Shown one piece after another: positions 35,601 through 44,632 of a stretch of DNA of 64,000 nt. Position numbers and translations under genes: made by a program. Numbering within the stretch: the stretch's first letter is position 1; each line of letters begins with the position of its first letter. The stretch lies in contig CAZCIB010000003.1 of assembly GCA_964498755.1 (NCBI GenBank), forward strand, positions 1 to 64,000. Direction: 5' to 3'. Under the pieces are notes generated by a model. The model searched no databases. It was not told the DNA's origin and saw nothing but the letters and a program-made list of their open reading frames with translations. This DNA comes from RZZS01 sp964498755 (GTDB lineage Bacteria; Pseudomonadota; Alphaproteobacteria; Micavibrionales; Micavibrionaceae).

Positions 35601-36068
35601 TCAGGGTTCTCCCAGTCGATTATCAGGAGGCCGCCTTCGTTTCTGCGCGTTCATAAGCGCTACGTCCGAAACGATCCGGCTCAGATCAGCCTGCGCTTCG
35701 GCTGCCGCGTCATAACCTGGATGGCCTTCAGACCACTCTTTTTCTATTTTGAGAACATAATCCAATATCTCATGAAGAAAATCAGTGAATGTTGCTCTCT
35801 TCGATTCGAACATGCTGGCGCAAAGAGAAAAGCCGTCCGTTTGCGGACCTGGCTCTTCTTGTATCTCCTGTATCGCTCTCTCAATAACTTCACCGGGCAA
35901 AAGAAAGAGCTTTGAATCAGACTTTGCGATCTTGCTGAGCTCAACCAAAGCGACAAATATCTGACCGCTGAAAATTTCTATGCCATTAAGCTTATGTTCG
36001 GCAGTCGGAAAGCTCTCCGTGTTGAACATCTCACGAACAGTGTCTGGACGAATTATCACAACTTCCAT
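35601..36068 (-). CDS. Unknown protein upstream of alkA
   Basis: 155 aa from ATG 36068, with GGGAGAGGA upstream. An N-terminal beta-like segment (MEVVIIRPDTVREMF), then helices with FLLPGEVIERAIQEIQEE and FTDFLHEILDYVLKIEKEW. No signal or membrane segment, no recognised family. The last ~20 residues are basic (QKRRRPPDNRLG). Confidence 0.6.
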   Translation of the reverse strand: MEVVIIRPDTVREMFNTESFPTAEHKLNGIEIFSGQIFVALVELSKIAKSDSKLFLLPGEVIERAIQEIQEEPGPQTDGFSLCASMFESKRATFTDFLHEILDYVLKIEKEWSEGHPGYDAAAEAQADLSRIVSDVALMNAQKRRRPPDNRLGEP

Positions 36069-36157
36069 AAATGCATCCTCTCCCCAAGCCGGACACAATC
36101 ATCCCGGCAGATAGAATTTTGAGAAAATTTTAGCCTTGCAAAGGTTATGAAATAAAC

Positions 36158-39052
36158 CTAAACCCGCAAAGCCTCATCCACAAGCGCGGCCTGTTCCTCG
36201 TTGTGGCGTTTGAGGGAACCGGTCGCGGTCGAAGCCATTTCGCCCCGCCCGACATAGCGCGCCCGTCCGCATGCGTTGCCGAGTTCCGTTAGCACGTCTT
36301 CGAAACGCTGGCCCATATAGGCCCATGCGCCCTGATTGCGCGGCTCTTCCTGGCACCAGACAATTTCGGCGCCGGGATAGCGCTTAATCTCCTCGGCCAC
36401 GACTTCTTTCGGGAAGGGGAAAAGCTGTTCCAGCCGGATCAGGATGACGTCCTTGATATCTTTTTCGCGGCGCGCCTGAAGCAGGTCGTAATACACCTTG
36501 CCGGAACAGAAGACCACGCGCTTCATGTCATTCGGCGCGGCCAGTTCGTCGTAATCGTGATCCCAGAGGACGCGGTGGAAGCTCGATCCTTCGGTCATTT
36601 CCGTGAGTTTAGAGACGGCGAGCTTGTGCCGCAGCAAGGACTTCGGCGTCATCAAAACCAGCGGCTTCCTGAAATTCCGGCACATCTGGCGGCGCAGAAC
36701 ATGGAAATAATTGGCCGGGGTCGTGCAGTTGCAGACCTGCCAGTTATCATCGCCCGAGAGCTGCAAAAACCGCTCCAGCCGCGCCGAAGAGTGTTCCGGC
36801 CCTTGCCCTTCATAGCCGTGCGGCAGGAGCAGGACAAGCCCGGACATGCGCAGCCATTTTGCCTCGCCCGAAGAAATAAACTGGTCGATAATAACCTGCG
36901 CGCCGTTGGCAAAATCGCCGAACTGCGCCTCCCAGATCGTGAGCGTATTCGGGTCTGAAAGCGAATAGCCGTATTCAAAGCCAAGAACCGCCTGCTCGGA
37001 AAGCGGGCTGTTATGCACCTCGAACATGTCGGGCGTTTCAACGACATTCTGTAAGGGTCTGTATTTGCCGTGCTGTTCCTGGTCGTAGAGAACGGCGTGA
37101 CGCTGCGAGAACGTGCCGCGCCCTGAATCCTGCCCCGACAGGCGCACGCGGTAACCGTCGATCTGCAGACTGCCGAAGGCCAGAGCTTCCGCCGTCGACC
37201 AGTCGAAATCCTCGCCCGTTTCAAACATTTTCCTGCGGGCGTCCATAAACCGGCCAAGCTTTTTATGCAGGTTAAATCCATCGGGAACGGTGGTCAGAGC
37301 CTTGCCGACATGCTGCGCCTCCTCCATCGTGATCCCGGTATCGCCGCGCCGCGGGCCGGCCTGCGGTCTGCTGAACCCTTCCCATTCTCCGCCCAGGAAG
37401 TCGAGATCATTGGGCTCGTAGTTATTCGAGGCTTCATAGGCTTTCTCGAGCTCGGCGCGGTAGTCGTCGATAAATTCCTCCGCGTCCCTTTCCGTGACGA
37501 CTTTTTCCTCGATCAGTTTTCGCGCATACATGGTCCGCGCCGACTCATGTTCTGCAATTTTTTTGTACATCATCGGCTGGGTGAAGGACGGCTCGTCGCC
37601 TTCGTTGTGGCCAAAACGGCGGTAGCAATAGAGATCGATCACGACATCCTTGCCGAACTCCTGACGGAATTCGGTGGCAATGCGCGAGACATGCACGACG
37701 GCCTCGGGATCGTCGCCATTGACGTGGAAGATCGGCGCAGCGAGCATTTTAGCGACGTCCGTGGGATACGGCCCCGAACGCCCGTATTTCGGCATCGTCG
37801 TAAAGCCGATCTGGTTGTTGATGACAATGTGGATCGTCCCGCCGACGCGGTAGCCGGGAAGTTCCGAAATCATCAGCGTTTCCGCGACCAGTCCCTGCCC
37901 CGCGAAGGCCGCGTCTCCATGCAGCAATAAAGGCAGGACTTCCGTTCTCTCCCTGTCTTCCCGCAATTGCTGTTTCGCCCGCACCTTGCCGATGACGACG
38001 GGGTTCACGGCCTCGAGATGCGAGGGGTTCGCCGTCAGGGACAAATGAATGCAGTTGCCGTCGAAATCCCGGTCGCTCGACGTGCCGAGGTGATATTTCA
38101 CGTCGCCTGAGCCCTGCACATTTTCCGGGTCATAGGCCAACCCGTGGAATTCAGCGAAAATCGCGCTGAACGGCTTGCCCATGACGTTTGCCAGAACGTT
38201 GAGCCTGCCTCTGTGCGCCATGCCCAGAACAATCTCCTTTAAACCGAGTTGCCCGCCGCGCTTCATGATCTGCTCGATCGCAGGGATCAGAGCCTCGCCG
38301 CCGTCAATGCCAAAGCGTTTAGTGCCCGGATATTTCTTGTGCAGATAGGTCTCAAATACTTCCGCCGCCGTCAGCCGGTGCAAAATCGCGCGGCGACCGT
38401 TAATCGTGAAGTCCGTGTGATTGCGGATATTTTCAATGCGCTTTTGAATCCAGGATTTTTCTTCCGGGTCGGAAAGATGTAAAAACTCGACGCCGATCGT
38501 ATGACAGTACGTCTCTTTCAGTATCGCGAGAATTTCGCGCAGGCTCGCGTATTCGTAGCCCAGTACGCCGTTCAGAAAAATCGGGCGGTCGTAATCGCTT
38601 TCCCGAAAGCCGTAATGCGCCGGATCCAGCTCGGGATGATACTCTTTCTCTTTCAGCTGTAGCGGATCGAGATCGGCGATCAAATGCCCGCGCGCCCGGT
38701 AAGCGCGTATCAGCATCAGCGCGCGTACGGCGTCCAGCGCCGCGCGCCTGATTTCTTCCTCAGTTCCGCGCTCCGCTTGTCTGTGCGGCCGCTCGACGAC
38801 AGGCGAGGTCACAATGGCGTTCGCGTCCTGCATGCCTGAACCTGATCCCCGGAAGCGCCTGTTCTCTTCCGGCGTCCAGCTCGCGCCCGTCATTTCCTTG
38901 AGCAATTCGCTCTCATTGTCATTGAGCGCGGAGAAAAAATCCTGCCAGCTTGAATCGACGGAGGACGGGGATTTTAAATAACATGCGTAGAGATGCGCGA
39001 TGTAATCCGCGTTCGTGCCGGACAACGCCATCACGGCGTCAGTTTTTGTCAT
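36158..39052 (-). CDS. sucA: 2-oxoglutarate dehydrogenase E1 component
   Basis: 964 aa, complete. Thiamine-diphosphate enzyme of the TCA cycle that decarboxylates 2-oxoglutarate and passes succinyl to E2. Landmarks: NADYIAHLYACYLKSPSSVD at the N-terminus, MAHRGRLNVLANVMGKP, SLTANPSHLEAVNPVV, HGDAAFAGQGLVAETL, GFTTMPKYGRSGPYPTDVAK, and near the C-terminus VVWCQEEPRNQGAW-type EIVWCQEEPRNQGAWAYM. ATG overlaps the stop of the upstream paralogue by 4 bp (ATGA), so sucA is translationally coupled to that family. The usual sucB partner does not follow; the next minus-strand gene is unrelated. Confidence 0.96.
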   Translation of the reverse strand: MTKTDAVMALSGTNADYIAHLYACYLKSPSSVDSSWQDFFSALNDNESELLKEMTGASWTPEENRRFRGSGSGMQDANAIVTSPVVERPHRQAERGTEEEIRRAALDAVRALMLIRAYRARGHLIADLDPLQLKEKEYHPELDPAHYGFRESDYDRPIFLNGVLGYEYASLREILAILKETYCHTIGVEFLHLSDPEEKSWIQKRIENIRNHTDFTINGRRAILHRLTAAEVFETYLHKKYPGTKRFGIDGGEALIPAIEQIMKRGGQLGLKEIVLGMAHRGRLNVLANVMGKPFSAIFAEFHGLAYDPENVQGSGDVKYHLGTSSDRDFDGNCIHLSLTANPSHLEAVNPVVIGKVRAKQQLREDRERTEVLPLLLHGDAAFAGQGLVAETLMISELPGYRVGGTIHIVINNQIGFTTMPKYGRSGPYPTDVAKMLAAPIFHVNGDDPEAVVHVSRIATEFRQEFGKDVVIDLYCYRRFGHNEGDEPSFTQPMMYKKIAEHESARTMYARKLIEEKVVTERDAEEFIDDYRAELEKAYEASNNYEPNDLDFLGGEWEGFSRPQAGPRRGDTGITMEEAQHVGKALTTVPDGFNLHKKLGRFMDARRKMFETGEDFDWSTAEALAFGSLQIDGYRVRLSGQDSGRGTFSQRHAVLYDQEQHGKYRPLQNVVETPDMFEVHNSPLSEQAVLGFEYGYSLSDPNTLTIWEAQFGDFANGAQVIIDQFISSGEAKWLRMSGLVLLLPHGYEGQGPEHSSARLERFLQLSGDDNWQVCNCTTPANYFHVLRRQMCRNFRKPLVLMTPKSLLRHKLAVSKLTEMTEGSSFHRVLWDHDYDELAAPNDMKRVVFCSGKVYYDLLQARREKDIKDVILIRLEQLFPFPKEVVAEEIKRYPGAEIVWCQEEPRNQGAWAYMGQRFEDVLTELGNACGRARYVGRGEMASTATGSLKRHNEEQAALVDEALRV

Positions 39053-39672
39053 GACAATGTTCCCAGACGTTTGTGATAACCTTCGGAAATTTCCTGAATG
39101 TCCGCTCTCAAAACCAAAGCCAGATCACGGAGCGCGCTTTCCTCTTTCTCGCTGATATTGACTTCATCGTAAATGGACATCCTATCTTCTCCGACACCCT
39201 GAATGCGCGTAAGCGTCCGGTCTACCCACAAGCTTGTCATTGCTTTTACCTTGTTGCCAATATCTTTTTGCTCAAAACGCTCGTTGTATGCGCGCGCGAC
39301 AGCCAGAGATATTTCGAGGATAACCATTTTCAAGGACATTAGATCCTCCGGAGAAATCTGACTGCTGACCATGTCGACGGCGCGCTGGCACTCGGATGGA
39401 AAGTTGTCCGGATTTTTCTGCCAGTCTTCCCAACGCTTTTCATTTTCAAGCGTTTTCTCTGCCAGTTCCTGAACAAAAGAACTCTCGCAAACATCACCGG
39501 CGATCACCTCAATCATGTGCTTGAGCGTGTCCATTTCCTTTTTAATGGAATGAACGCCGCCATGCATATCGGCGTAGCTCATCCAGACCCCGGCGCGGTA
39601 AAGAACGGACGACAGAAACACCTGATCCGTTTCATTATATTTTTCGAGCGAGGCGTAGATTTTTTTAACCAT
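39049..39672 (-). CDS. Paralogue 3 of a small helical family, coupled to sucA
   Basis: 207 aa, all-helical, soluble. It shares with its two upstream neighbours a motif near residue 25-40 (LYRAGVWMSYADMHGG), a central FVQELAEKTL...RWEDWQ block with a later C-x3-A-V, a helix ISLAVARAY, and a C-terminal NISEKEESALRDLALVL. The overall order (acidic turn after helix 1, then a final 'IS-x-x-E-x-x-x-L' helix) recalls TerB-like domains, but I cannot confirm it. The stop overlaps the sucA start by 4 bp, so its expression is tied to 2-oxoglutarate dehydrogenase. Confidence 0.8.
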   Translation of the reverse strand: MVKKIYASLEKYNETDQVFLSSVLYRAGVWMSYADMHGGVHSIKKEMDTLKHMIEVIAGDVCESSFVQELAEKTLENEKRWEDWQKNPDNFPSECQRAVDMVSSQISPEDLMSLKMVILEISLAVARAYNERFEQKDIGNKVKAMTSLWVDRTLTRIQGVGEDRMSIYDEVNISEKEESALRDLALVLRADIQEISEGYHKRLGTLS

Positions 39673-39678
39673 GCCCGC

Positions 39679-40230
39679 TTAATCCTCAACCTTCAAAACA
39701 CTTGAAAGCCTGTCAATCTCGACCTTTTCCGCCGGGCTGATATTAGCGAGGTGCGACTGCTCGCGTCCGGCGTCCGGCTTTACTTTCTTGACGATCTTAC
39801 CGATCAAGGCGGAAACGCCCGTCTCTTCGTCTTCCGGATTGAAATCATCAAACTCGTCCGCCGCTTTGGCGACGCTCGCCGCAATTTTCAGCATGGCCAC
39901 GCGAAAGTTTTTAGCCTTGGTTTTGCCAAGTTTCTGAATGATGATCGCGCGCGCTTTTTCCGCATCGTCATGCACGTCAAATATCTTGTTTTGCCAGACC
40001 GGCCATTTATTTTTTTGCGCCAGCGTTCCGGCCACAACTTCACGCGTAAAAGGCGTTCCTTTCTCGGGCCCAGCCAGTTCATTCAAAGTGTTTTCCAGAG
40101 CTTCCTGTTCCTGCTCGTCGTCATGCCCGCCTTCTTCATCGTCCGCATCGCTGATCATGCAGCCAATCCGGTAGGGCAGAGAAATCAGAAGCTCCCTTTC
40201 TTCTTCTGAAAATTTATCAAGGTTGCTCAT
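39679..40230 (-). CDS. Paralogue 2 of the sucA-linked helical family
   Basis: 183 aa. Equivalent motifs: LPYRIGCMISDADDEEGG, FTREVVAGTLAQKNKWPVWQ, MLKIAASVAKAADEF, NISPAEKVEIDRLSSVL. It starts with MSNLDKFSEEERELL, has a strongly acidic insert after the first motif (GHDDEQEQEA), and a basic stretch (IVKKVKPDAGR) near residue 150. No signal peptide. 6 bp separate it from paralogue 3. Confidence 0.8.
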   Translation of the reverse strand: MSNLDKFSEEERELLISLPYRIGCMISDADDEEGGHDDEQEQEALENTLNELAGPEKGTPFTREVVAGTLAQKNKWPVWQNKIFDVHDDAEKARAIIIQKLGKTKAKNFRVAMLKIAASVAKAADEFDDFNPEDEETGVSALIGKIVKKVKPDAGREQSHLANISPAEKVEIDRLSSVLKVED

Positions 40231-40249
40231 TTCAATCTCCCCCTTAAAA

Positions 40250-40801
40250 TTATGTCAAAATATCTTTCAGGCGTTTCAGCGCAGCGCGCTCGGGCAAACT
40301 GATATTCGGCGCGTAGAGTATGTCGTTCTTACGGTCTTCAAAAAGGCCGCTTATTTTGTCCATCAACAGTTCAAGCGAAAAACCGGAAGGCCTTTCCCGG
40401 AAAATATTGGCCACGGCATAGGCAATATCAAACAGGGTTTCCTGGAATGAACTCAACTCCCTTGACGACAGCTTGTCCGAGAGGAAATCGCAGGCCTGTT
40501 TGCATTCTTCGGGCACATTGTCGAGACCGGTTTGCCAGCATTGCCACTCCGCCTGCCTGCCGACGGTTTCCTCCATAAGACTCTGGACAAACTGCGACTT
40601 GCACATGTCTTGCGCAAACGAGGTGATCATCGTCTCGATGGCTTGTATTTCAGCTTGCTCGGCGCTTTCGCCGCCGTCCAGATCGCACTGGCTGATCCAG
40701 TAACCGACGCGGCACGGCAGGGGAATGAGAATGTTTTTCTCATCTTCCGACAACGCGGAAAAAGGGAAACCTTCGTCTTCTTCAAGCTGGGGATTCGTCA
40801 T
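40250..40801 (-). CDS. Paralogue 1 of the sucA-linked helical family
   Basis: 183 aa. Equivalent motifs: LPCRVGYWISQCDLDGG, FVQSLMEETVGRQAEWQCWQ, LFDIAYAVANIF, NISLPERAALKRLKDIL. It is the first of the three tandem copies and is 74 bp downstream of sucD on the same strand. The copies are clearly related but strongly diverged, so the duplication is old. Confidence 0.8.
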   Translation of the reverse strand: MTNPQLEEDEGFPFSALSEDEKNILIPLPCRVGYWISQCDLDGGESAEQAEIQAIETMITSFAQDMCKSQFVQSLMEETVGRQAEWQCWQTGLDNVPEECKQACDFLSDKLSSRELSSFQETLFDIAYAVANIFRERPSGFSLELLMDKISGLFEDRKNDILYAPNISLPERAALKRLKDILT

Positions 40802-40875
40802 GCCTTTCCTTCCGCGTCAACACGAAGAGATATTACATCTCTTTATGTTATCCGAAAAGGCCTGACGGAAGAAAA

Positions 40876-41751
40876 TTACGCGGCCATCGCTTCCTGTACG
40901 GCATTGGCGAGATTCGCCGGGCTGTCTGAGACGAAAAAACCGGCCTCACGCATCGCCTGCGTTTTCGATTCAGCCGTGCCCTGCCCGCCGGAAATAATCG
41001 CCCCGGCATGGCCCATGCGCTTGCCCGGCGGCGCGGTGACGCCCGCGATAAAGCCCGCGATCGGCTTCCTGGCGCTTGCGTTTTTATAGAACTCCGCGGC
41101 CTCTTCCTCGGCCGTGCCGCCGATTTCCCCGATCATCAGGATCGCTTCGGTCTCGTCGTCCTTTAAAAACATATCGATGCAGTCGATAAAATTGGTGCCG
41201 TTGACGGGATCGCCGCCAATGCCGATGCAGGTGCTCTGTCCCAGCCCCGCGTTCGTCGTCTGCGCGACGGCTTCGTATGTCAGCGTCCCTGAGCGCGAGA
41301 CGATGCCGACCTTGCCGCGCTTGTGCACGTGGCCCGGCATAATGCCGATCTTGCAGGCTTCCGGCGTAATCACGCCCGGGCAGTTCGGCCCGATCAGGCG
41401 CGAATTCCCGCCCTGCATTGTGCGTTTCACACGGACCATGTCCAGCGCGGGAATGCCCTCGGTGATGCAGACGATGAGTTCAATGCCAGCATCATAAGCC
41501 TCTAAAATCGCGTCCGCGGCGAATGGCGGCGGCACGTATATCACAGAGGCCGTGCAGCCGGTTTCATCGCGCGCGTCCTTGACCGTGTCGAATACGGGCA
41601 GGTCCAGATGCTTTTGCCCGCCCTTGCCCGGCGTCACGCCGCCGACCATCTGCGTGCCGTAAGCAATCGCCTGCTCGGTATGAAACGTGCCGTGCGAGCC
41701 GGTAATGCCCTGACAGATAACCTTTGTGTCTTTATCAACGAGTACGGCCAT
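40876..41751 (-). CDS. sucD: Succinyl-CoA synthetase alpha subunit
   Basis: 291 aa from ATG 41751 with AAAGGAGA upstream. Makes succinate from succinyl-CoA with nucleotide phosphorylation, together with SucC. Motifs: QGITGSHGTFHTEQAI (CoA-binding), RLIGPNCPGVITP, IVSRSGTLTYEA and the phosphohistidine in GKRMGHAGAIISGGQGTAE. Complete. In most proteobacteria it directly follows sucC; here about 1.4 kb with three other genes intervenes. Confidence 0.96.
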   Translation of the reverse strand: MAVLVDKDTKVICQGITGSHGTFHTEQAIAYGTQMVGGVTPGKGGQKHLDLPVFDTVKDARDETGCTASVIYVPPPFAADAILEAYDAGIELIVCITEGIPALDMVRVKRTMQGGNSRLIGPNCPGVITPEACKIGIMPGHVHKRGKVGIVSRSGTLTYEAVAQTTNAGLGQSTCIGIGGDPVNGTNFIDCIDMFLKDDETEAILMIGEIGGTAEEEAAEFYKNASARKPIAGFIAGVTAPPGKRMGHAGAIISGGQGTAESKTQAMREAGFFVSDSPANLANAVQEAMAA

Positions 41752-41818
41752 GGTGTTTTTTAGTCTCCTTTTCTTTAGAGGCCTCCGCTTAGCGGAGCAG
41801 GTTCCTTATTCCGCGCTT

Positions 41819-42139
41819 TTAATCTCTTCCGGACTCCCAAAACGACACGCCTTCCCGCGCAATCTCGCTTAAAAGGGACGGCTTGTCCAGCCGTTTCGCG
41901 TCGACGACGTCCACCCGGAAGACAATTGGCAGGTCATCGATACGCCCCGTCAGATCGAGATAATCCCGGAACGTGAAATCCGGCCCTCCGTAGACGGCAA
42001 GATCTATATCGGATGCCGGGTGAAAATCCCCCCTCGCCCGCGACCCGAAGAGCGTCGCCCGTTCAAGTCGCGGCTGGGCGGCCAGCGCGCCCCTCAACCC
42101 GGCGATGATATCTTCGGACAGCCCGTAGCTTAGAGTCAA
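41819..42139 (-). CDS. MNT-type nucleotidyltransferase antitoxin
   Basis: 106 aa. Minimal nucleotidyltransferase signature FGSRARGDFHPASDIDLAV (GS-x10-D-x-D, ~30-48) and a third acidic site in VFRVDVVDAK. MNT antitoxins inactivate their HEPN partner by attaching AMP to a tyrosine. It follows the HEPN gene by 3 bp. Confidence 0.88.
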   Translation of the reverse strand: MTLSYGLSEDIIAGLRGALAAQPRLERATLFGSRARGDFHPASDIDLAVYGGPDFTFRDYLDLTGRIDDLPIVFRVDVVDAKRLDKPSLLSEIAREGVSFWESGRD

Positions 42140-42142
42140 TCG

Positions 42143-42535
42143 TCAAGCCTCCTCAAGACCCATGCGCGCAGCGAAATCCCGAAACGCCGGTAAAGCCTCC
42201 GCGCGGATCGCGTTAAACACTTCCTCCGCCGTTGCTTCGTTATAAGTGTGAGACGTAAGATTGCGGCAACGATGCAGCGCCGACCACAAGTTTCCGTCCG
42301 TTATCAAGCCGTTTTCGAGAGCCGCCTTAAGCGCGTCCTTTGCGTTACCGACCATGACGTCCTTTCCGGCAAGCCAGAGCTTCATGGTCTTCCACGCCAG
42401 TTCGTACGTGAATTCAAATCTCTGGATAATGCCGTCTCTGTGCAGCTCATCCTCAGCGATGGCAAGCCCCTGCTCAAGAGAGGCGAGCGCTTTTTTAAAG
42501 TCGGACAGTCTTTGCTTCAGTCGATCGTCGCTCAT
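42143..42535 (-). CDS. HEPN-domain RNase toxin (HepT-like)
   Basis: 130 aa. Nucleotidyltransferase-substrate-binding/HEPN family: RFEFTYELAWKTMKLWL (~40-56) and the catalytic RNLTSHTY (~92-99), an exact RX4HXY motif whose Arg and His cut RNA and whose Tyr is the AMPylation site in studied HepT/MntA pairs. With the downstream MNT gene it forms a toxin-antitoxin module lodged between sucC and sucD. Confidence 0.88.
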   Translation of the reverse strand: MSDDRLKQRLSDFKKALASLEQGLAIAEDELHRDGIIQRFEFTYELAWKTMKLWLAGKDVMVGNAKDALKAALENGLITDGNLWSALHRCRNLTSHTYNEATAEEVFNAIRAEALPAFRDFAARMGLEEA

Positions 42536-42604
42536 CGCCGTCAGGCCAGTATTTCCCGGTAATTCTTACAAGACCTTAACGAAAAAACGCGAAGGGTAAA
42601 AGGC

Positions 42605-43003
42605 TTATTCTTTCTTTTCTTCCTGCGCGCGCCAGGGAAAGCGGCCATGGATTTCGATCTCGAGAGAATAGCTCAGGAACGTCCTCATCAATACAATCAC
42701 GCCGAGGATTAAAACGTTCTCCATCGTCGGCGCGACGAGCACCGTCCCGATGATATCGGCGGCGACAAGGAACTCCAGCCCCAGCAATATGCCGCGCGCG
42801 ACATGCAGCCGGAACGCCGAGAACGCTTCCGTCAGGCTTTGGCCCCGCTTGCACTGGCGCAGAAAATACGCGCTCGCCACGAGGCTGCCGATCAAAATGA
42901 CGGCGACGCCCATCACTTCCATCAACAGCGAGGAATAGTGCAGAAAATGCCCGATCGCGGGCGGATGCGCAAATCCGCTTATGGTCGTTGTTTCAGCGCT
43001 CAT
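42605..43003 (-). CDS. DUF1622-family membrane protein
   Basis: 132 aa, three membrane helices. Pattern of DUF1622: SLLMEVMGVAVILIGSLVAS, the conserved RLHVARGILLGLEFLVAADI, then ILGVIVLMRTFLSYSLEIEI. Function not established. It is inside the suc gene string, 125 bp after sucC. Confidence 0.8.
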   Translation of the reverse strand: MSAETTTISGFAHPPAIGHFLHYSSLLMEVMGVAVILIGSLVASAYFLRQCKRGQSLTEAFSAFRLHVARGILLGLEFLVAADIIGTVLVAPTMENVLILGVIVLMRTFLSYSLEIEIHGRFPWRAQEEKKE

Positions 43004-43128
43004 GAAAACGCCAACAAGCGGGATGAAAATTTGATCCTGAATAAGTTGCCCCGGCGCATTCAGGATCAGGCGGGAGCGTCTACTTTAAAACCGCTCCTTT
43101 TTCTCCTCTTCTCTGCAGTTTAAATCCC

Positions 43129-44307
43129 TCACGCCGCCATGCTGGCCTTTTCGGTGGCCTCGACGACTTTCCGCGCCGCGTCGCCGAGATCGTCCGCCGG
43201 TATGATGTCAAGGCTGGAGCCCGCGAGAATCTTCTTGCCCTTCTCGACGTTCGTGCCTTCGAGCCGCACGACCAGCGGCACGGAGAGCTCGACCTGCTTG
43301 GCCGCCGCGATAATGCCGTTGGCGATGACGTCGCACTTCATGATCCCGCCGAAAATGTTGACGAGCACGCCCTTGACGTTTTTGTCGGAGAGAATGATCT
43401 TGAATGCCGCCGTGACTTTCTCCTCGTCCGCGCCGCCGCCCACATCCAGAAAGTTCGCGGGCGCGCCGCCATGCAGCTTGATGATGTCCATCGTCGCCAT
43501 GGCGAGCCCCGCCCCGTTCACCATACAGCCGATATTCCCGTCGAGTGCGACATAGGACAGGCCGTAATTATGGGCGACCGTTTCCTTTTCGTCTTCCTCG
43601 TCCTCGTCGCGCATCGCCGCAACGTCTTTTTGCCGGAACAGGCCGTTATCGTCGAAGTTCATTTTCGCATCCAGCGCCATCACGTCGCCGCCCTTCGTCA
43701 CGACCAGCGGGTTGATCTCGACCATCGCGGCGTCAAGCTCCGTAAACGCCTTGTACATGCCGAGCATGAATTTAACGCCGCTCTTGAACGCGTCACCGGA
43801 AAGGCCAAGCCCGAACGCCAGTTCCCGCGCGTGAAAGGGCTGCATCCCGCTCGCGGGGTCAATGTCGACTTTCAGGATTTTCTCAGGGCTCGATTCCGCG
43901 ACTTCCTCGATCTCCACGCCGCCTTCGGTCGAGGCCATGAACATCACCCGGCTCGTGGCGCGGTCCAGAAGTACGCTCAAATACAGCTCGCGGTCGATGT
44001 CGCAGCCATCCTCGATATAAAGCCGCTTGACCTCTTTGCCTTCCGGCCCGGTCTGATGCGTGACCAAAGTCATGCCGAGCATGCGATCCGCTTCGGCGCG
44101 CACCTCGTCGATGCTTTTGACGACCTTGACGCCGCCGCCTTTGCCGCGCCCGCCCGAGTGAATCTGGGACTTCACCACCCAGACCGGCCCGCCCAGCACC
44201 TCGGCCGCGCGCACGGCCTCGTCAACGCTCATCGCCGGGATGCCCTGCGGCACGGCGACGCCGTATTTTCTCAAGAGTTCCTTGGCCTGGTATTCGTGGA
44301 TGTTCAT
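43129..44307 (-). CDS. sucC: Succinyl-CoA synthetase beta subunit (ADP-forming)
   Basis: 392 aa, complete. ATP-grasp enzyme subunit: MNIHEYQAKELLRKYGVAVP, VWVVKSQIHSGGRGKGGGVK, AMVEINPLVVTKGGDV, GNIGCMVNGAGLAMATMD, NIFGGIMKCDVIANGI. Partner of sucD. It heads the minus-strand TCA string; the upstream 325 bp hold a repeat and the promoter of the divergent gene at 44633. Confidence 0.96.
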   Translation of the reverse strand: MNIHEYQAKELLRKYGVAVPQGIPAMSVDEAVRAAEVLGGPVWVVKSQIHSGGRGKGGGVKVVKSIDEVRAEADRMLGMTLVTHQTGPEGKEVKRLYIEDGCDIDRELYLSVLLDRATSRVMFMASTEGGVEIEEVAESSPEKILKVDIDPASGMQPFHARELAFGLGLSGDAFKSGVKFMLGMYKAFTELDAAMVEINPLVVTKGGDVMALDAKMNFDDNGLFRQKDVAAMRDEDEEDEKETVAHNYGLSYVALDGNIGCMVNGAGLAMATMDIIKLHGGAPANFLDVGGGADEEKVTAAFKIILSDKNVKGVLVNIFGGIMKCDVIANGIIAAAKQVELSVPLVVRLEGTNVEKGKKILAGSSLDIIPADDLGDAARKVVEATEKASMAA

Positions 44308-44632
44308 GGGTCTGACGCCTTGTTTTGTGTGAAAGTCATGAACGGTTTAGCATTCCTGACCGCGTATGGAAAGAGGGTTTTGGATGGGAGTTGGCAGTTT
44401 CCCTCTCCCGCGGGAGAGGGAGGGGCCCGACGAAGCGCGACAGCGCGTAGACGGGAGGGTGAGGGAACTCTCGCAACTCGCAACTCGCAACTTCCAACTA
44501 TTAACCCTTTGAAACCAAACACTTCCGACCATCTTTGGCATAATTTAACGGAGTTTCGGTACAATATAATCGGGTACGTATATTAAGAAAATACATACCT
44601 GAAACAATGGATTAGAGGGAAAACAGGCTTTT
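44308..44632. other. Intergenic region with a half element and iterated repeat
   Basis: 44401-44466 is a half element (CCCTCTCCCGCGGGAGAGGG, CCCGAC...GACGGG hairpin, GGGTGAGGGA), followed at 44467-44505 by one arm of a CTCGCAACT iterated repeat (three units). 44575-44580 is a TATAAT that probably belongs to the promoter of the coiled-coil gene; its -35 is poor. Confidence 0.65.

Noticed and set aside
43471..44586. 371-codon plus-strand frame opposite sucC
   Set aside because: It mirrors the sucC codons and runs into repeats; sucC is certain.
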